Assembly (NCBI GenBank): GCA_964604675.1
Contig: CAZSAT010000028.1
Location: forward strand, 1-63,561
Length of the DNA stretch: 63,561 bases
From: CAZSAT01 sp964604675
GTDB lineage: Bacteria > Myxococcota_A > UBA796 > CAJQPC01
Direction of reading: 5' to 3'
Shown here: piece after piece, positions 50,808-59,636 of the stretch
Numbering within the stretch: the stretch's first letter is position 1
Layout of the letters: each line of letters starts with the position of its first letter
Program-made: the position numbers and the translations under genes
The notes under the pieces: generated by a model
What the model was told of the DNA's origin: nothing
The model's input: only the letters and a program-made list of their open reading frames with translations
Databases searched by the model: none

Positions 50808-52120
50808 TGGTAGACGTACAACGGACCGTCGATGTTGTCGGTCTCGTCCGCCTCGTCGATGTAGTCGTAGCTGTCGATCTGCACGTAGCTGTAGCAGCTG
50901 TAGCTGCAGGCGGTCGTGTCGAGCAGGAAGTCGGCGTAGGTGGTTTCGCCCGCGCCGAGGCCCTTCACGGTGGTGTAGGTGTCGCCGTCTTCGTACAGCG
51001 ACGGTGCCGAGGTCAGGTCCAGGTACAGGTCGACGTAGAAGCTGCCCACCGACTCCGCACCCGTGTTGGTGATGTCGACGTAGTAGTAGATGCTCTCCTC
51101 GTCGGCGATCCAGTCGAAGTAGCTGATCTCGAGGTTCGGCCCGCTCGAGGTGCCGCCGCTGGACCCGCTGGTGGTGGTCACCGAGCCGTAGAAGTCGTTG
51201 TTGTTCTCGTTGGATTCGCTGACCGCCGCCTCGGTGTCGGCGTACACGTAGACCTCGTGCTCACCCGACCCGACGCTGAACGAGAAGGCGTAGGACTCCG
51301 ACGAGCCCGGGCCGAGGTAGTCCACGAACACGTAGTCGTCGCCGTAGCTGTCGATGGTCGACGGCGGGTCGATCCAGACGTCGGTGTAGAAGGCCGAAGC
51401 GGAGCCGCTGCCCTGGTTCTTGACGGTCACCTCGATCACGAGGGTGCCGCCCGAGCTCTCCGCGGTGACCTGCGAGATGACGAGGTCCGCGCCGGAGCCC
51501 GACGAGCCCCCGCTGGAGCCTCCGCTCACGGTGACGGGCACCTCGGGGCTCGTGGTGCCGTCGAGGCTGGCGGTGATCGATGTGGAGCCGTTGCTCTTGC
51601 CCGTGACCAGGCCGTCGGCCACGGTGGCGACGGAACCGTCGTTTGTGATCCAGCGCACGAAGCCCGTCGCGTCGGCGCGCTCGCCGCCGCTGTAGGCCGC
51701 CCACGCCGTGAGCTGCACCTCCTGGCCCCCTGCGAGGGACAGCTCGCCCGGCTCGACGGAGAGCCCCAGCAGGTCGGCCGAGGTGACCTCGATCACGGCG
51801 TCGGTGGACTGGAAGTCCCCGAGGACCGCGCTGATGTTCACCTTCCCGGTGCCGGACGCGGTCAGCTGGCCTTCCGCGTCGAGGTCGTTCGAGATGGCCG
51901 CGATGTCGGGGCTCGAGGAGCTCCAGTCCACCACCGCGGTCAGGTCGCTGGTCGACCGATCGTCGTAGACCCCCTGGGCGGCCATCTGGAGGGTCTGCCC
52001 CACCGGCACGATCGTGCTCTCGGGGGACAGGTAGATCGCGACGAGCCCGTCGAGGAGCTCCTCGAGCTGCTCCTCCTCGGAGCCACCCTTGCACCCCAGC
52101 AGCGTCCACAGCATCAACAT
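50804..52120 (-). CDS. lipoprotein with Big2-like and CARDB-like domains
   Basis: The 438-residue protein starts MLMLWTLLGC (Cys10); no upstream in-frame start exists. Residues 30-110 and 115-200 are Big2-like Ig folds (VGQTLQMAAQGVYDDRST, AVVDWSSSSPDIAAISN; GGQEVQLTAWAAYSGG, SVATVADGLVTGKSNG). After a Gly/Ser linker come two CARDB-like domains (GADLVISQVTAESSGG, VTVKNQGSGSASAFYTDV; GPNLEISYFDWIADEES, VDITNTGAESVGSFYVDLY). A Cys pair (TACSYSCYSY) lies near the end. A surface adhesion or scaffold role is likely. It lies 4 nt downstream of the transglutaminase gene, so one operon. Confidence 0.82.
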   Translation of the reverse strand: MLMLWTLLGCKGGSEEEQLEELLDGLVAIYLSPESTIVPVGQTLQMAAQGVYDDRSTSDLTAVVDWSSSSPDIAAISNDLDAEGQLTASGTGKVNISAVLGDFQSTDAVIEVTSADLLGLSVEPGELSLAGGQEVQLTAWAAYSGGERADATGFVRWITNDGSVATVADGLVTGKSNGSTSITASLDGTTSPEVPVTVSGGSSGGSSGSGADLVISQVTAESSGGTLVIEVTVKNQGSGSASAFYTDVWIDPPSTIDSYGDDYVFVDYLGPGSSESYAFSFSVGSGEHEVYVYADTEAAVSESNENNNDFYGSVTTTSGSSGGTSSGPNLEISYFDWIADEESIYYYVDITNTGAESVGSFYVDLYLDLTSAPSLYEDGDTYTTVKGLGAGETTYADFLLDTTACSYSCYSYVQIDSYDYIDEADETDNIDGPLYVYQ

Positions 52121-52124
52121 CGGT

Positions 52125-54317
52125 CTACTCGCGGGTGAGGTCGACGATCTCCAGCAGGCTACCGTAGCTCAGGAAGGGGTTCTCCGAGCTGCCCTGGCCC
52201 CAGGTCACGGGGTTGTTGTAGGGCACCCAGGCGAAGTCCGGGTGGTCGTCTTCCTGGTCCCAGGTGCCGCCCACCACGGTGCCGTCTGCGTCGGCCTCCA
52301 GGGTGTAGCCCCAGGTCTCGGTGAAGCCCTCGGGCTCCGCACCGTCGAGGTGGGTCTCGTCGACCCCGTCGGTCACGAAGTACACGCTCGCGACCACGTA
52401 GTAGGTGCGCTGGAAGGCGTCGACCGTGACCAGATCCTGGAGGTCCTCGAGGGTGCCGTTGCCGATGCCGCGCACCTCCGTGATGTCTTCGACGGCCTGG
52501 AACGGACCGTAGGTCTCCCGGTGCTCCACGATGCGGGCGGACAGGGTCTCGCCGATGCCGGGCAGCTCGTCCAGCTCCTCGGCGGTCGCCGTGTTCAGGT
52601 TCACCAGGCTCGCTGCGTTCGCCGGTGTGGTCTCCTCCACGCTGACCTGGGCGCCTTCGACCGGGTAGTTCCACACCGCGTCACCGGCGGTGGTGTCGAA
52701 CACCAGCGGGATGCGCTGCTCCTTCAGGTAGAAGCTGATGAGCTGGTGGAAGGCCTTGGGCGACAGATCCTTGATGTCGTCGTCCTCGTCGTTGTACCGC
52801 TCGCCGTAGAAGTGGCTGTAGGTCGAGTAGTGGCTCTCGGTGGTGAGGCCCTTCAGGTCGGCGTGCGTGAAGCCCACCGTCTCGCCGTCGATCGACGCAC
52901 CGGCGTCCTCGCGGGGCTCGTCGGTGAGGATGGCGGCGGCCGCCCAGCCGTTGCAGTGACCCCACCAGCTTCCGCCCGCGGGGCTGTAGTGGTTCAAGAG
53001 CTCCCAGGCCGGCATGTACCAGGGGTTGTTGCCCTGGAGGTTGCCGGAGAAGTGCTCGTAGAGCGCCATCTTGTCCATCGGCGAGAGCTCGGCGAGCGCG
53101 TAGCTCCAGCCATCGTCGTGGGTGAGGTTCGTGCCCTCGATGCGGAGCGTGCCGCCGTCGAGATCCGCCTGGATGCCGTCGTAGAAGTCGAGCAGCTTCT
53201 CGACCAGCTCCTGCTGGTTCTCCTTGTAGGTGGCGAGCTTGGCGTCGTAGTCGCTGGAGCCCTGCTCCATGTCGCGAAGCGCCTTCTGAAGCTCGTCCAT
53301 CTCGGTCTTGATGGGGTCGATGTCGGACTTGATGCGGTCCGACAGGGTGGCCCGACCGTCGTACCCGAAGACCAGGTCGCCCTTGGACTGTGGCCACCAG
53401 GAGCCGGCCCACGGCTTGTACTCGTCGTAGACGTACGAGGTCCAGCCCTCGGCGATCGTCGCGTCGTCGAGCACCAGCGCGGTGGAGAGGTCGGTGCTCG
53501 TGGCCAGGGCGCCACGGTAGTCGAAGTCCGCGGGAGCCTCGGGCAGCGCGGCCACGGCCGGGAGCGCCTGCCGGCGCCGGGACACGTCGTCCTCGGTCAA
53601 GAGCTTGGCCTCCACGTGGTCGGTGACCGTCCACGAGGGCCAGGGCATGCCGTCTTCGTAGCGGGTGGCGATGAGGCCGCCGCCGAGCTCGCCTTCGAAG
53701 AGCACGTCGGTGTAGCCGTCGCCCGACACCGAGTCGACCAGGCTGCCGTTCTCGAGGGTGAGGCTCGTGTCGGACCAGCGGGTGCCGTAGGGGGCCAGGA
53801 AGGTCGGAGCGAGGGTCAGCATCGACTGGCTGAGCACGTTGTAGGAACGGCTCAGGTCACTGGCCGAGTAGGCGATCTCCTGGCGCTCCCCGTCGACGTT
53901 GACGAAGGTGACGAGCCCCGCGAGCCGGTCGCGGTCCTCGCGGAAGACCATGTAGACCACCGGGTCGGCCTCGAGGACTTCCTCGTCGAGGTTGAGGTCG
54001 GCGTCGATCGTGGCCTTGATGACCGTCAGGGTCTCGTCGGTGTCGTCCTGCACGAAGCCACGCAGGCTGTCGCCGCTCTCGGGGGTGAAGCCGGCCTCGA
54101 CCACCTGGTAGGTCCAGACGACCTCGTCGGACCAGCTCTCGGTGAAGTTGGGGGTCTCGTCGCCGTCGAGGCTGACGGCCGAGGTGGTCGCCTTGACGTT
54201 CACGTGCTTGTAGGTGGCCGCCAGGTGGAAGGACTCGCCCAGCTCCCAGTCGAGCTGGATGACGTCCTTGTCCTGGTTGCAACCGGTCAGCGCGAGCGAG
54301 AACAGGATGCTCGTCAT
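52125..54317 (-). CDS. lipoprotein with elicitor-type transglutaminase domain and inserted ComEA-like HhH
   Basis: The 730-residue protein starts MTSILFSLALTGC (Cys13). Residues 20-360 are a beta-rich N-terminal part with a central coiled coil (SDIDPIKTEMDELQKALRDM). The catalytic region AGGSWWGHCNGWAAAAILTD near 430 has the active Cys and resembles the transglutaminase elicitor family of Phytophthora. The segment DTTAGDAVWNYPVEG follows as in that family. Then residues 560-630 are a helix-hairpin-helix like ComEA (VNLNTATAEELDELPGIGET and an ITEVRGIGNGTLEDL pair) that normally binds DNA, before the fold resumes with YYVVASVYFVTDGVDE. GGGAG precedes the ATG. Confidence 0.8.
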   Translation of the reverse strand: MTSILFSLALTGCNQDKDVIQLDWELGESFHLAATYKHVNVKATTSAVSLDGDETPNFTESWSDEVVWTYQVVEAGFTPESGDSLRGFVQDDTDETLTVIKATIDADLNLDEEVLEADPVVYMVFREDRDRLAGLVTFVNVDGERQEIAYSASDLSRSYNVLSQSMLTLAPTFLAPYGTRWSDTSLTLENGSLVDSVSGDGYTDVLFEGELGGGLIATRYEDGMPWPSWTVTDHVEAKLLTEDDVSRRRQALPAVAALPEAPADFDYRGALATSTDLSTALVLDDATIAEGWTSYVYDEYKPWAGSWWPQSKGDLVFGYDGRATLSDRIKSDIDPIKTEMDELQKALRDMEQGSSDYDAKLATYKENQQELVEKLLDFYDGIQADLDGGTLRIEGTNLTHDDGWSYALAELSPMDKMALYEHFSGNLQGNNPWYMPAWELLNHYSPAGGSWWGHCNGWAAAAILTDEPREDAGASIDGETVGFTHADLKGLTTESHYSTYSHFYGERYNDEDDDIKDLSPKAFHQLISFYLKEQRIPLVFDTTAGDAVWNYPVEGAQVSVEETTPANAASLVNLNTATAEELDELPGIGETLSARIVEHRETYGPFQAVEDITEVRGIGNGTLEDLQDLVTVDAFQRTYYVVASVYFVTDGVDETHLDGAEPEGFTETWGYTLEADADGTVVGGTWDQEDDHPDFAWVPYNNPVTWGQGSSENPFLSYGSLLEIVDLTRE

Positions 54318-54377
54318 GTCGAACTCCCTTGCCGTCCCGTCGAGGGTCGGCTTGGTGGGGTGTGTCGAAGGGGGCGC

Positions 54378-54407
54378 CTTCTACACGGGAGCTCGGGTAG
54401 GTGTCAA
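54378..54407 (-). promoter_or_regulatory. sigma70-like promoter of the transglutaminase operon
   Basis: On the minus strand a perfect TTGACA (54407-54402) and TAGAAG (54383-54378) are 18 nt apart, about 60 nt before the ATG. Just upstream lie a direct repeat of TGCAACCG (54443-54436 and 54432-54425) and the palindrome TGCAAGCGGTTGCA (54419-54432), which may be a regulator site. Confidence 0.5.
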
Positions 54408-54455
54408 CGATCCTCCGCTGCAAGCGGTTGCACCACGGTTGCAGGGGGGTGCCGG

Positions 54456-55232
54456 TCAGCGAGCGTCGGGCTTCTCGTAGAGCATCGGATCGAAGTCGTC
54501 GGCCACGTGCACGCCCTCGAAGATCATGGTGTGGAGATCCCCCTTGATCACGCCGGGTCGCAGCACGTCGAGCTCGATGACCCGTGGCACCCGCACCCCG
54601 TCCAGGTCCTGCCACTCGGTGTAGGTGGCGTCGGCTTGTGGGAGCCGCCCCGAGTCCATCACGGTGAAGGCCAGGTAGGCGAGCTCGCCGGTCCGAGCGT
54701 CGATGCGCGCCAGGTAGCGGTCCTGCACCTTGCCGGTGCCGCTGCCGAAGGTGACCAGGACCTCGTGCTGGCGCCGCCCATCCGCGGTGACATGCTGCCC
54801 GAGGTACTGCACGTGCGCGCCCGGGTCGCCCAGCCGGAAAGGCAGCTGGAAGAAGTAGGCGATGGTCGGGACCATGAACTCCGCGTCCTTCAAGCCCTTG
54901 TAGACGCGCTCCCCGTCCCGCTCGATCCAGCCCTCCACGCTGTCGTGGCCCCAGACCTCGCCGCCTGGCAGGTCCAGTCGGCCCTTGTCCAGCTCGGCGT
55001 TGAAGGTGAAGGTGCCGGTGACCGCACCTCCCTCCCAGGGGGCCAACCAGGCTTGATCCCAGGTGTCGGTGAACTGGCCCCTCACGTCGCCGAGCGCGAG
55101 CCAGGCCTCCCGGCCTCCATAGGCGTCGATCATCTGGTCCACGGCCTGCTTGCCGGACTTGGCGAGGCTGGGGTCGTCGAAGGAGGGGGCCCGTGGCACG
55201 TGGGACGCACAGGCGAGCAGGAACGTCAGCAT
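54456..55232 (-). CDS. LolA/LolB-fold-like lipoprotein, unknown
   Basis: The 258-residue protein begins MLTFLLAC (Cys8) and no upstream in-frame start exists. The helix QAVDQMIDAYGGREAWLALG is followed by strands GQFTDTWDQAWLAPWEGG, LDKGRLDLPGGEVWGHDSVE, AYFFQLPFRLGDPGAHVQYL, RYLARIDARTGELAYLAFTV and PRVIELDVLRPGV. This is the order of LolA/LolB-like half-barrels found in DUF lipoproteins of proteobacteria. It could carry lipids or lipoproteins. The helix YGGREAW is common in such proteins. Confidence 0.72.
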   Translation of the reverse strand: MLTFLLACASHVPRAPSFDDPSLAKSGKQAVDQMIDAYGGREAWLALGDVRGQFTDTWDQAWLAPWEGGAVTGTFTFNAELDKGRLDLPGGEVWGHDSVEGWIERDGERVYKGLKDAEFMVPTIAYFFQLPFRLGDPGAHVQYLGQHVTADGRRQHEVLVTFGSGTGKVQDRYLARIDARTGELAYLAFTVMDSGRLPQADATYTEWQDLDGVRVPRVIELDVLRPGVIKGDLHTMIFEGVHVADDFDPMLYEKPDAR

Positions 55233-55294
55233 GCAGCATGGATATCGTCTGCAACGCGTGGGCGGCGTTAGGGCGATCGCGCGAGGAGGTGTCC

Positions 55295-55651
55295 ATGTGG
55301 GACCAGTTCCGCCGGCTGCTGCTCGGCACCGTGATCGAGGTGCTCCTCGAGCACGACGTGGAGGTGGACTTCAAGTCCATCGAGATCGTGTTCGACCGGG
55401 AGTCGAAGTTCAACGTGCCACGGCTCAACAACTACATGCGCTTCAAAGGCAGCCTGCGTGCGCGAGCGGTGAGCGAGGTGCCGACCAGCACGCAGCGCGC
55501 CCTCACGTCGGCGATGCGGGCCACGTGGCCCCAGCTCCTGAAGGTGGTCGACATCCCCATCGGTGACCGCCTCACCCCGGAACGCACGGTCGTGCAGGTC
55601 GGCGTGACCGACGGCGTGCTGATCGTGGCCTTCGACCTCGAGGCCGACTGA
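55295..55651 (+). CDS. hypothetical protein, coupled to a PanE-like reductase
   Basis: The 118-residue protein (ATG at 55295 with GAGGAGGT 5 nt upstream) has a short helix MWDQFRRLLLGTVIEVLLEH, then strands VDFKSIEIVFDRESKF and FKGSLRARAV, a helix ALTSAMRATWPQLLKVVDIP and strands TVVQVGVTDGVLIVAFDLEA. It looks like a small alpha/beta domain and has no signal. I recognise no family. Its TGA shares one base with the ATG of the reductase (TGATG), so the two are co-translated. Confidence 0.75.
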   Translation: MWDQFRRLLLGTVIEVLLEHDVEVDFKSIEIVFDRESKFNVPRLNNYMRFKGSLRARAVSEVPTSTQRALTSAMRATWPQLLKVVDIPIGDRLTPERTVVQVGVTDGVLIVAFDLEAD

Positions 55652-56610
55652 TGCGCGTGCTCATTGTCGGCGCCGGCGCGGTCGGCCAGGTCTACGGACG
55701 CCACCTCGAGAAGGCTGGCTGGGACGTGAACTACTTCGTGCGCGAGAAGTACGCCGCGGAGGCGCGCGAGGGCTACTGGGTCTACCCGCTCAACGAGACC
55801 AAGCAGGCGGTGCGCTTCGCTGGCTTCGGTGTCTTCACAGCGGTCGAGGAGGTTCTTGCCTCGAGCTTCGACCAGGTGTGGTTGTGCGTGCCCCAGAACG
55901 CGCTGATGGGCGAGTGGCTCGGTCCGTTCCTCGAGGCGTGCGGCGGCGCCAAGGTGGTGAACACGGTGCCGGGCCTCGAGACCACCTCCCGCTTGAAGGG
56001 CCTGGTGGGCGACGGTCGGGTGCTCTCGGCCATGATCGGCTTCATCGCCTGGCAGGCGCCACTTCCTGGCGAGCAGATCGAACCCCCTGGCATCATGTAC
56101 TGGTTCCCGCCCGGGGCGCCGTCCCCCTTCTCGGGCCCCGATGCGGGCCGCACCGTGGCTGCGCTCAAGGCCGGCGGCCTGCCCGCGAAGAAGGTGAGCT
56201 CGGTGGCCTCCCAGTCCGGCCGCGGGAGCGCGGTGTTGCTGAGCACTGTCGCTGCACTGGAGGCCTGCGGCTGGAGCTTCGAGGACTTTCGAGCGGGGGA
56301 GGGGAGCGACTGGGCCTCGGCGTGCAGCAAGCAAGCGGTCGCGGTCGCCGGCGCCTACATGGGGCAGAGGTCCGGACCGCTCGCGATCTTCGCCACACCC
56401 TGGCTGCTCAGGATGCTCACCACGGTCGGTCCGTGCGTCGTGCCCTTCGACCTCGAGACCTACATCGCGTACCACTTCGACAAGGTCGGCGCGCAGACCC
56501 GGCTGGCGCTGGAGAGCTGGATCCGCCTGGGCCACCAGCACGAGCTGCCAGTCGACGCGATCGAAGCGATGCTCGCCCGTCTGCGCGACGTGCCCGCCGC
56601 CGACGGGTAG
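55651..56610 (+). CDS. ketopantoate-reductase-like (ApbA/PanE) protein
   Basis: The 319-residue protein begins with the dinucleotide site VLIVGAGAVGQVYGRHLEKA and a Rossmann fold (YFVREKYAAEAREG). VWLCVPQNALMGEW and KVVNTVPGLETTSRLKG follow. The second half is all-helical (DWASACSKQAVAVAGAYMG). True PanE has a conserved Lys and Glu; a Lys lies in SACSKQAV, but the Asn/Ser/Glu set is not clearly placed. It may reduce another 2-keto acid. It is coupled to the upstream hypothetical gene. Confidence 0.8.
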   Translation: MRVLIVGAGAVGQVYGRHLEKAGWDVNYFVREKYAAEAREGYWVYPLNETKQAVRFAGFGVFTAVEEVLASSFDQVWLCVPQNALMGEWLGPFLEACGGAKVVNTVPGLETTSRLKGLVGDGRVLSAMIGFIAWQAPLPGEQIEPPGIMYWFPPGAPSPFSGPDAGRTVAALKAGGLPAKKVSSVASQSGRGSAVLLSTVAALEACGWSFEDFRAGEGSDWASACSKQAVAVAGAYMGQRSGPLAIFATPWLLRMLTTVGPCVVPFDLETYIAYHFDKVGAQTRLALESWIRLGHQHELPVDAIEAMLARLRDVPAADG

Positions 56611-56663
56611 GTCCCCGAGCGCCACCGGCGCAGGGCGGTGATTCACCTGCTAAAGAGGGAGGC

Positions 56664-57131
56664 ATGCGCTCCACCATCGTCGTCGCCATCCTCGCCTTGT
56701 GCACCGCCTGCCAGCAGAAGGGGCCGAGCCGTCCGGACTTCGGCATGGACCTCGAGCACTACGACCAGGGCAAGCGGTTCATGTCGATCGAGGGCGAGGT
56801 CGTGATGGTCGACGAAGGCGCCTACCACGTGGACGTGGGCAGCCACATCCAGGACCGCTGGACCGAGCTGATGCACGCCCAGACGCGCGACATCCGGGTG
56901 CCCAAGCCCGAATACAAGATGCTGGCCAGCGTCACCGTGGACAACGGCGGCAACGTGCAGGATGTGCACATCACGGAGTCCAGCGGCTCCGACAAGCTCG
57001 ACGATCTGTTGCTGCAGGCGATCCGCGAGTCCTCCCCGGTTCCGGCGCCTCCGCCCGAGCTGGTCGACGAGGGCGCGCAGTTCACCTTCGATCTCCGCTG
57101 GGAGATCGTGAACAAGAACCCCGTTCAGTAG
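56664..57131 (+). CDS. TonB-C-like lipoprotein
   Basis: The 155-residue protein has a normal lipoprotein signal (MRSTIVVAILALCTAC, Cys16). Residues 60-150 are a TonB_C/TonB_2 fold: YKMLASVTVDNGGNVQDVHI, ESSGSDKLDDLLLQAIRES and PVPAPPPELVDEGAQFTFDL. In this setting the domain lacks the membrane helix and Pro-rich linker of TonB and acts alone in the periplasm. GGGAGG lies 2-3 nt before the ATG. It is followed 9 nt later by the third MopE/FG-GAP gene. Confidence 0.85.
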   Translation: MRSTIVVAILALCTACQQKGPSRPDFGMDLEHYDQGKRFMSIEGEVVMVDEGAYHVDVGSHIQDRWTELMHAQTRDIRVPKPEYKMLASVTVDNGGNVQDVHITESSGSDKLDDLLLQAIRESSPVPAPPPELVDEGAQFTFDLRWEIVNKNPVQ

Positions 57132-57140
57132 GAAGCCGCC

Positions 57141-59630
57141 ATGCGCGCTCTCACCTTCCTCTCCCTGCTCTCCCTGGTCGCCTGCAAGGGCGGCGGCGAC
57201 GACACCGGCCCGATCGACGACGGCGACGGCGATGGCTTCGGAGCCTCCGAGGACTGCGACGACGACAACGCCTCGGTGAACCCCGACGCCGAGGAGATCG
57301 CCTACGACGGCGTCGACAACGACTGCTCCGCGGACACCCCCGACAACGATCTCGACGGCGACGGCTACCTGGCGGTCGACGACTGCGACGACCAGGATGC
57401 GGCCGTGAACACCGGCGCGACGGAGGTCTGCGACGGGGTCGACAACGACTGCGATGGTGTCACGGACGGCGAGGGCGCCGAGGGCGCGACCACCTGGTAC
57501 GCGGATCTCGACCAGGACGGCTTCGGAGAGGACGAGACGACCACCGAGGCGTGCGATGCCCCGTCGCTCTACGTGGCCGACAGCGGTGACTGCAACGACG
57601 GCGACGACACGATCCACCCCGACGGGGAAGAGACCTGCGACGACGAGGATCAGGACTGCGACGGGCAGGTGGACGAGGACGCGGCCGACGGGGAGGTCTA
57701 CTACTACGACGCGGATCTCGACGGCTACGGGGACGACAAGGACACCGACAGCTTCTGCGAGAGCAACGCGAGCCCGGTGTGGAGCCTCGAGGGAGGAGAC
57801 TGCGAGCCCGACGACGTCACGGTGAACCCCGGCGCGGTCGAGGTGTGCGACGGGCTCGACAACGACTGCAACGACGCCGTCGACGACGACGCCGCCGACG
57901 CGGTGATCTACTACGCCGACGCCGACGCCGACGGTTTCGGAGATGCTGCGGCCAAGGAGGGAACGGCCTCCTGCGAGGCGGTCTCCGGCACGGCCACGAA
58001 CCAGCGCGACTGCGACGACGGCGACAAGAGCGTCAACCCCTTCGCGGAGGAGGTCTGTGGGGATGGAGTCGACCAGGACTGCGACGGTGCGGACTACGAG
58101 GGCGAGACCTGGTACGCCGACGCCGACGGCGACGGGTACGGCGACGAGGACGACGCCGTGGTCGCGTGTGACGAGCCCAGCGGGTACGGAAGTGCCTCGG
58201 GCGACTGCGACGACGAGCAGCCCCGCGTGAACCCGGGCGAGGCGGAGGTGTGCGGCAACGGCATCGACGACAACTGTGACGATGCGGCCACGGGCTGCAC
58301 CCTCGAAGGAGACATCCCTGCCTCGGGCGCTCTGTCCATCTCCGCCACGGACACCTACTTCGGGTGGGACTTCGATCTCGCCGACTTCGACGACGACGGT
58401 CAGGAGGATCTCGCGATCGCCACGCCGTACGGACCTGCGAGCAACACGGGTTCCGTCTACCTCTACAACGGCCCGATCACCGCCGACCTCGGCGCGTCGG
58501 ATGCGTGGGCACGGCTCGGCGGCGACGCCGACGAGCTGGCGGGCACCGGGGTCGTGAACATCGGCGACATCGACGGCGACGGCCTCGACGATCTCGCGGT
58601 CGGCGCCTACCTCTCGGCCAGCTCCTACGCTGATGGTGGCGCGGTGTACCTGGTGACCGGAGCGCTCACTGGGAGCGGTGCCTTGTCCGACCACTGGCTC
58701 GTCTCGCCGGGCGGTGAGGCGGACGTCGCGGGCACCGGCAGCTACCTCGGCTGGGCGATGGCCCCGGCCGGCGACGTCAACGAGGACCGCAGCGACGACT
58801 TCTGGGTCAGCGCCGCCTACGAGAACGCCGGCTACGCGCTGGGCGACGACTACGACAACGGCGCCGTGTACCTCTTCGCCGGGCCGGTCACGGGATCGGT
58901 CGGTGTGGACGATGCCGAGGCCACCATCCTCGGCGACGCCACGGGCGATGCGCTCGGCACCACGCTGAACACCGGAGACACCGACGGCGACGGGGTCGAC
59001 GACGTGCTCATCGGAGCGGCGGGTGCGGCCACCGTGTACCTGCACGATGGGGCGGCCAGCGGTGAGCTCGCCAGCAGCGACCTCGACGTCGCCTTCACCG
59101 GCGACGGAGCCGGCACCTTCGGCTACGACGCGGACGTGGGGGGCGACCTCAACGACGACGGCTACGCCGACGTGGTGGTGGGCGACTACGACCTGGCGCT
59201 CAACCACAGCTCGGGTGGCGCTGTCTACGTCTTCCACGGTCCGTTCACGGGCGACCTGACCGACGCGGACGCCGATGGCGTCATCGGCAGCGTGGAAGAC
59301 ACCCAGTACGTCGGCGAGGTCGTGGCGCATGTCGGCGATCTCGATGGCGACGGCGTGGGCGACCTCGCACTCGGCAACTCGTACCAGGACAGCCTGGCCG
59401 AGGATGCCGGCAGCGCGTTCCTGTTCCAGGGCCCGGTCACCGGAACCCTCGACACGAGCGACGCCTGGGGCGCCGTGCAGGGCTCCACCACCTACGAGTA
59501 CCTCGGCTGGCCGAAGACGGGCGCAGCCGACGACCTGACGGGGGACGGCTACCCGGACCTACTGGTCGGGTCGCCGTACACAGCGTCGACGGTGTACATC
59601 GTGCCGAGCGGCGGCAACGCCGGGCTCTGA
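57141..59630 (+). CDS. MopE-like Cys/Asp repeat and FG-GAP propeller lipoprotein (3)
   Basis: The 829-residue protein starts MRALTFLSLLSLVAC (Cys15, one Arg, conventional). Six MopE-type repeats occupy about residues 25-400 (DCDDDNASVNPDAEE, TEVCDGVDNDCDG, EVCGDGVDQDCDGADYEG). The spacers hold DxDxDG loops (YADADGDGYGDEDD). From about residue 405 FG-GAP blades follow (DFDDDGQEDLAIATPYG, DIDGDGLDDLAVGAYL, DTDGDGVDDVLIGAAG, DLDGDGVGDLALGN). It shares its architecture with the proteins at 34520 and 46207. It may be co-transcribed with the TonB-C-like lipoprotein. Confidence 0.87.
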   Translation: MRALTFLSLLSLVACKGGGDDTGPIDDGDGDGFGASEDCDDDNASVNPDAEEIAYDGVDNDCSADTPDNDLDGDGYLAVDDCDDQDAAVNTGATEVCDGVDNDCDGVTDGEGAEGATTWYADLDQDGFGEDETTTEACDAPSLYVADSGDCNDGDDTIHPDGEETCDDEDQDCDGQVDEDAADGEVYYYDADLDGYGDDKDTDSFCESNASPVWSLEGGDCEPDDVTVNPGAVEVCDGLDNDCNDAVDDDAADAVIYYADADADGFGDAAAKEGTASCEAVSGTATNQRDCDDGDKSVNPFAEEVCGDGVDQDCDGADYEGETWYADADGDGYGDEDDAVVACDEPSGYGSASGDCDDEQPRVNPGEAEVCGNGIDDNCDDAATGCTLEGDIPASGALSISATDTYFGWDFDLADFDDDGQEDLAIATPYGPASNTGSVYLYNGPITADLGASDAWARLGGDADELAGTGVVNIGDIDGDGLDDLAVGAYLSASSYADGGAVYLVTGALTGSGALSDHWLVSPGGEADVAGTGSYLGWAMAPAGDVNEDRSDDFWVSAAYENAGYALGDDYDNGAVYLFAGPVTGSVGVDDAEATILGDATGDALGTTLNTGDTDGDGVDDVLIGAAGAATVYLHDGAASGELASSDLDVAFTGDGAGTFGYDADVGGDLNDDGYADVVVGDYDLALNHSSGGAVYVFHGPFTGDLTDADADGVIGSVEDTQYVGEVVAHVGDLDGDGVGDLALGNSYQDSLAEDAGSAFLFQGPVTGTLDTSDAWGAVQGSTTYEYLGWPKTGAADDLTGDGYPDLLVGSPYTASTVYIVPSGGNAGL

Positions 59631-59636
59631 CCAGCC

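Noticed and set aside
52089..55271. 1060-codon plus-strand frame
   Set aside because: Antisense of two lipoprotein genes; His/Val/Asp-rich composition is typical of reverse frames in GC-rich DNA.
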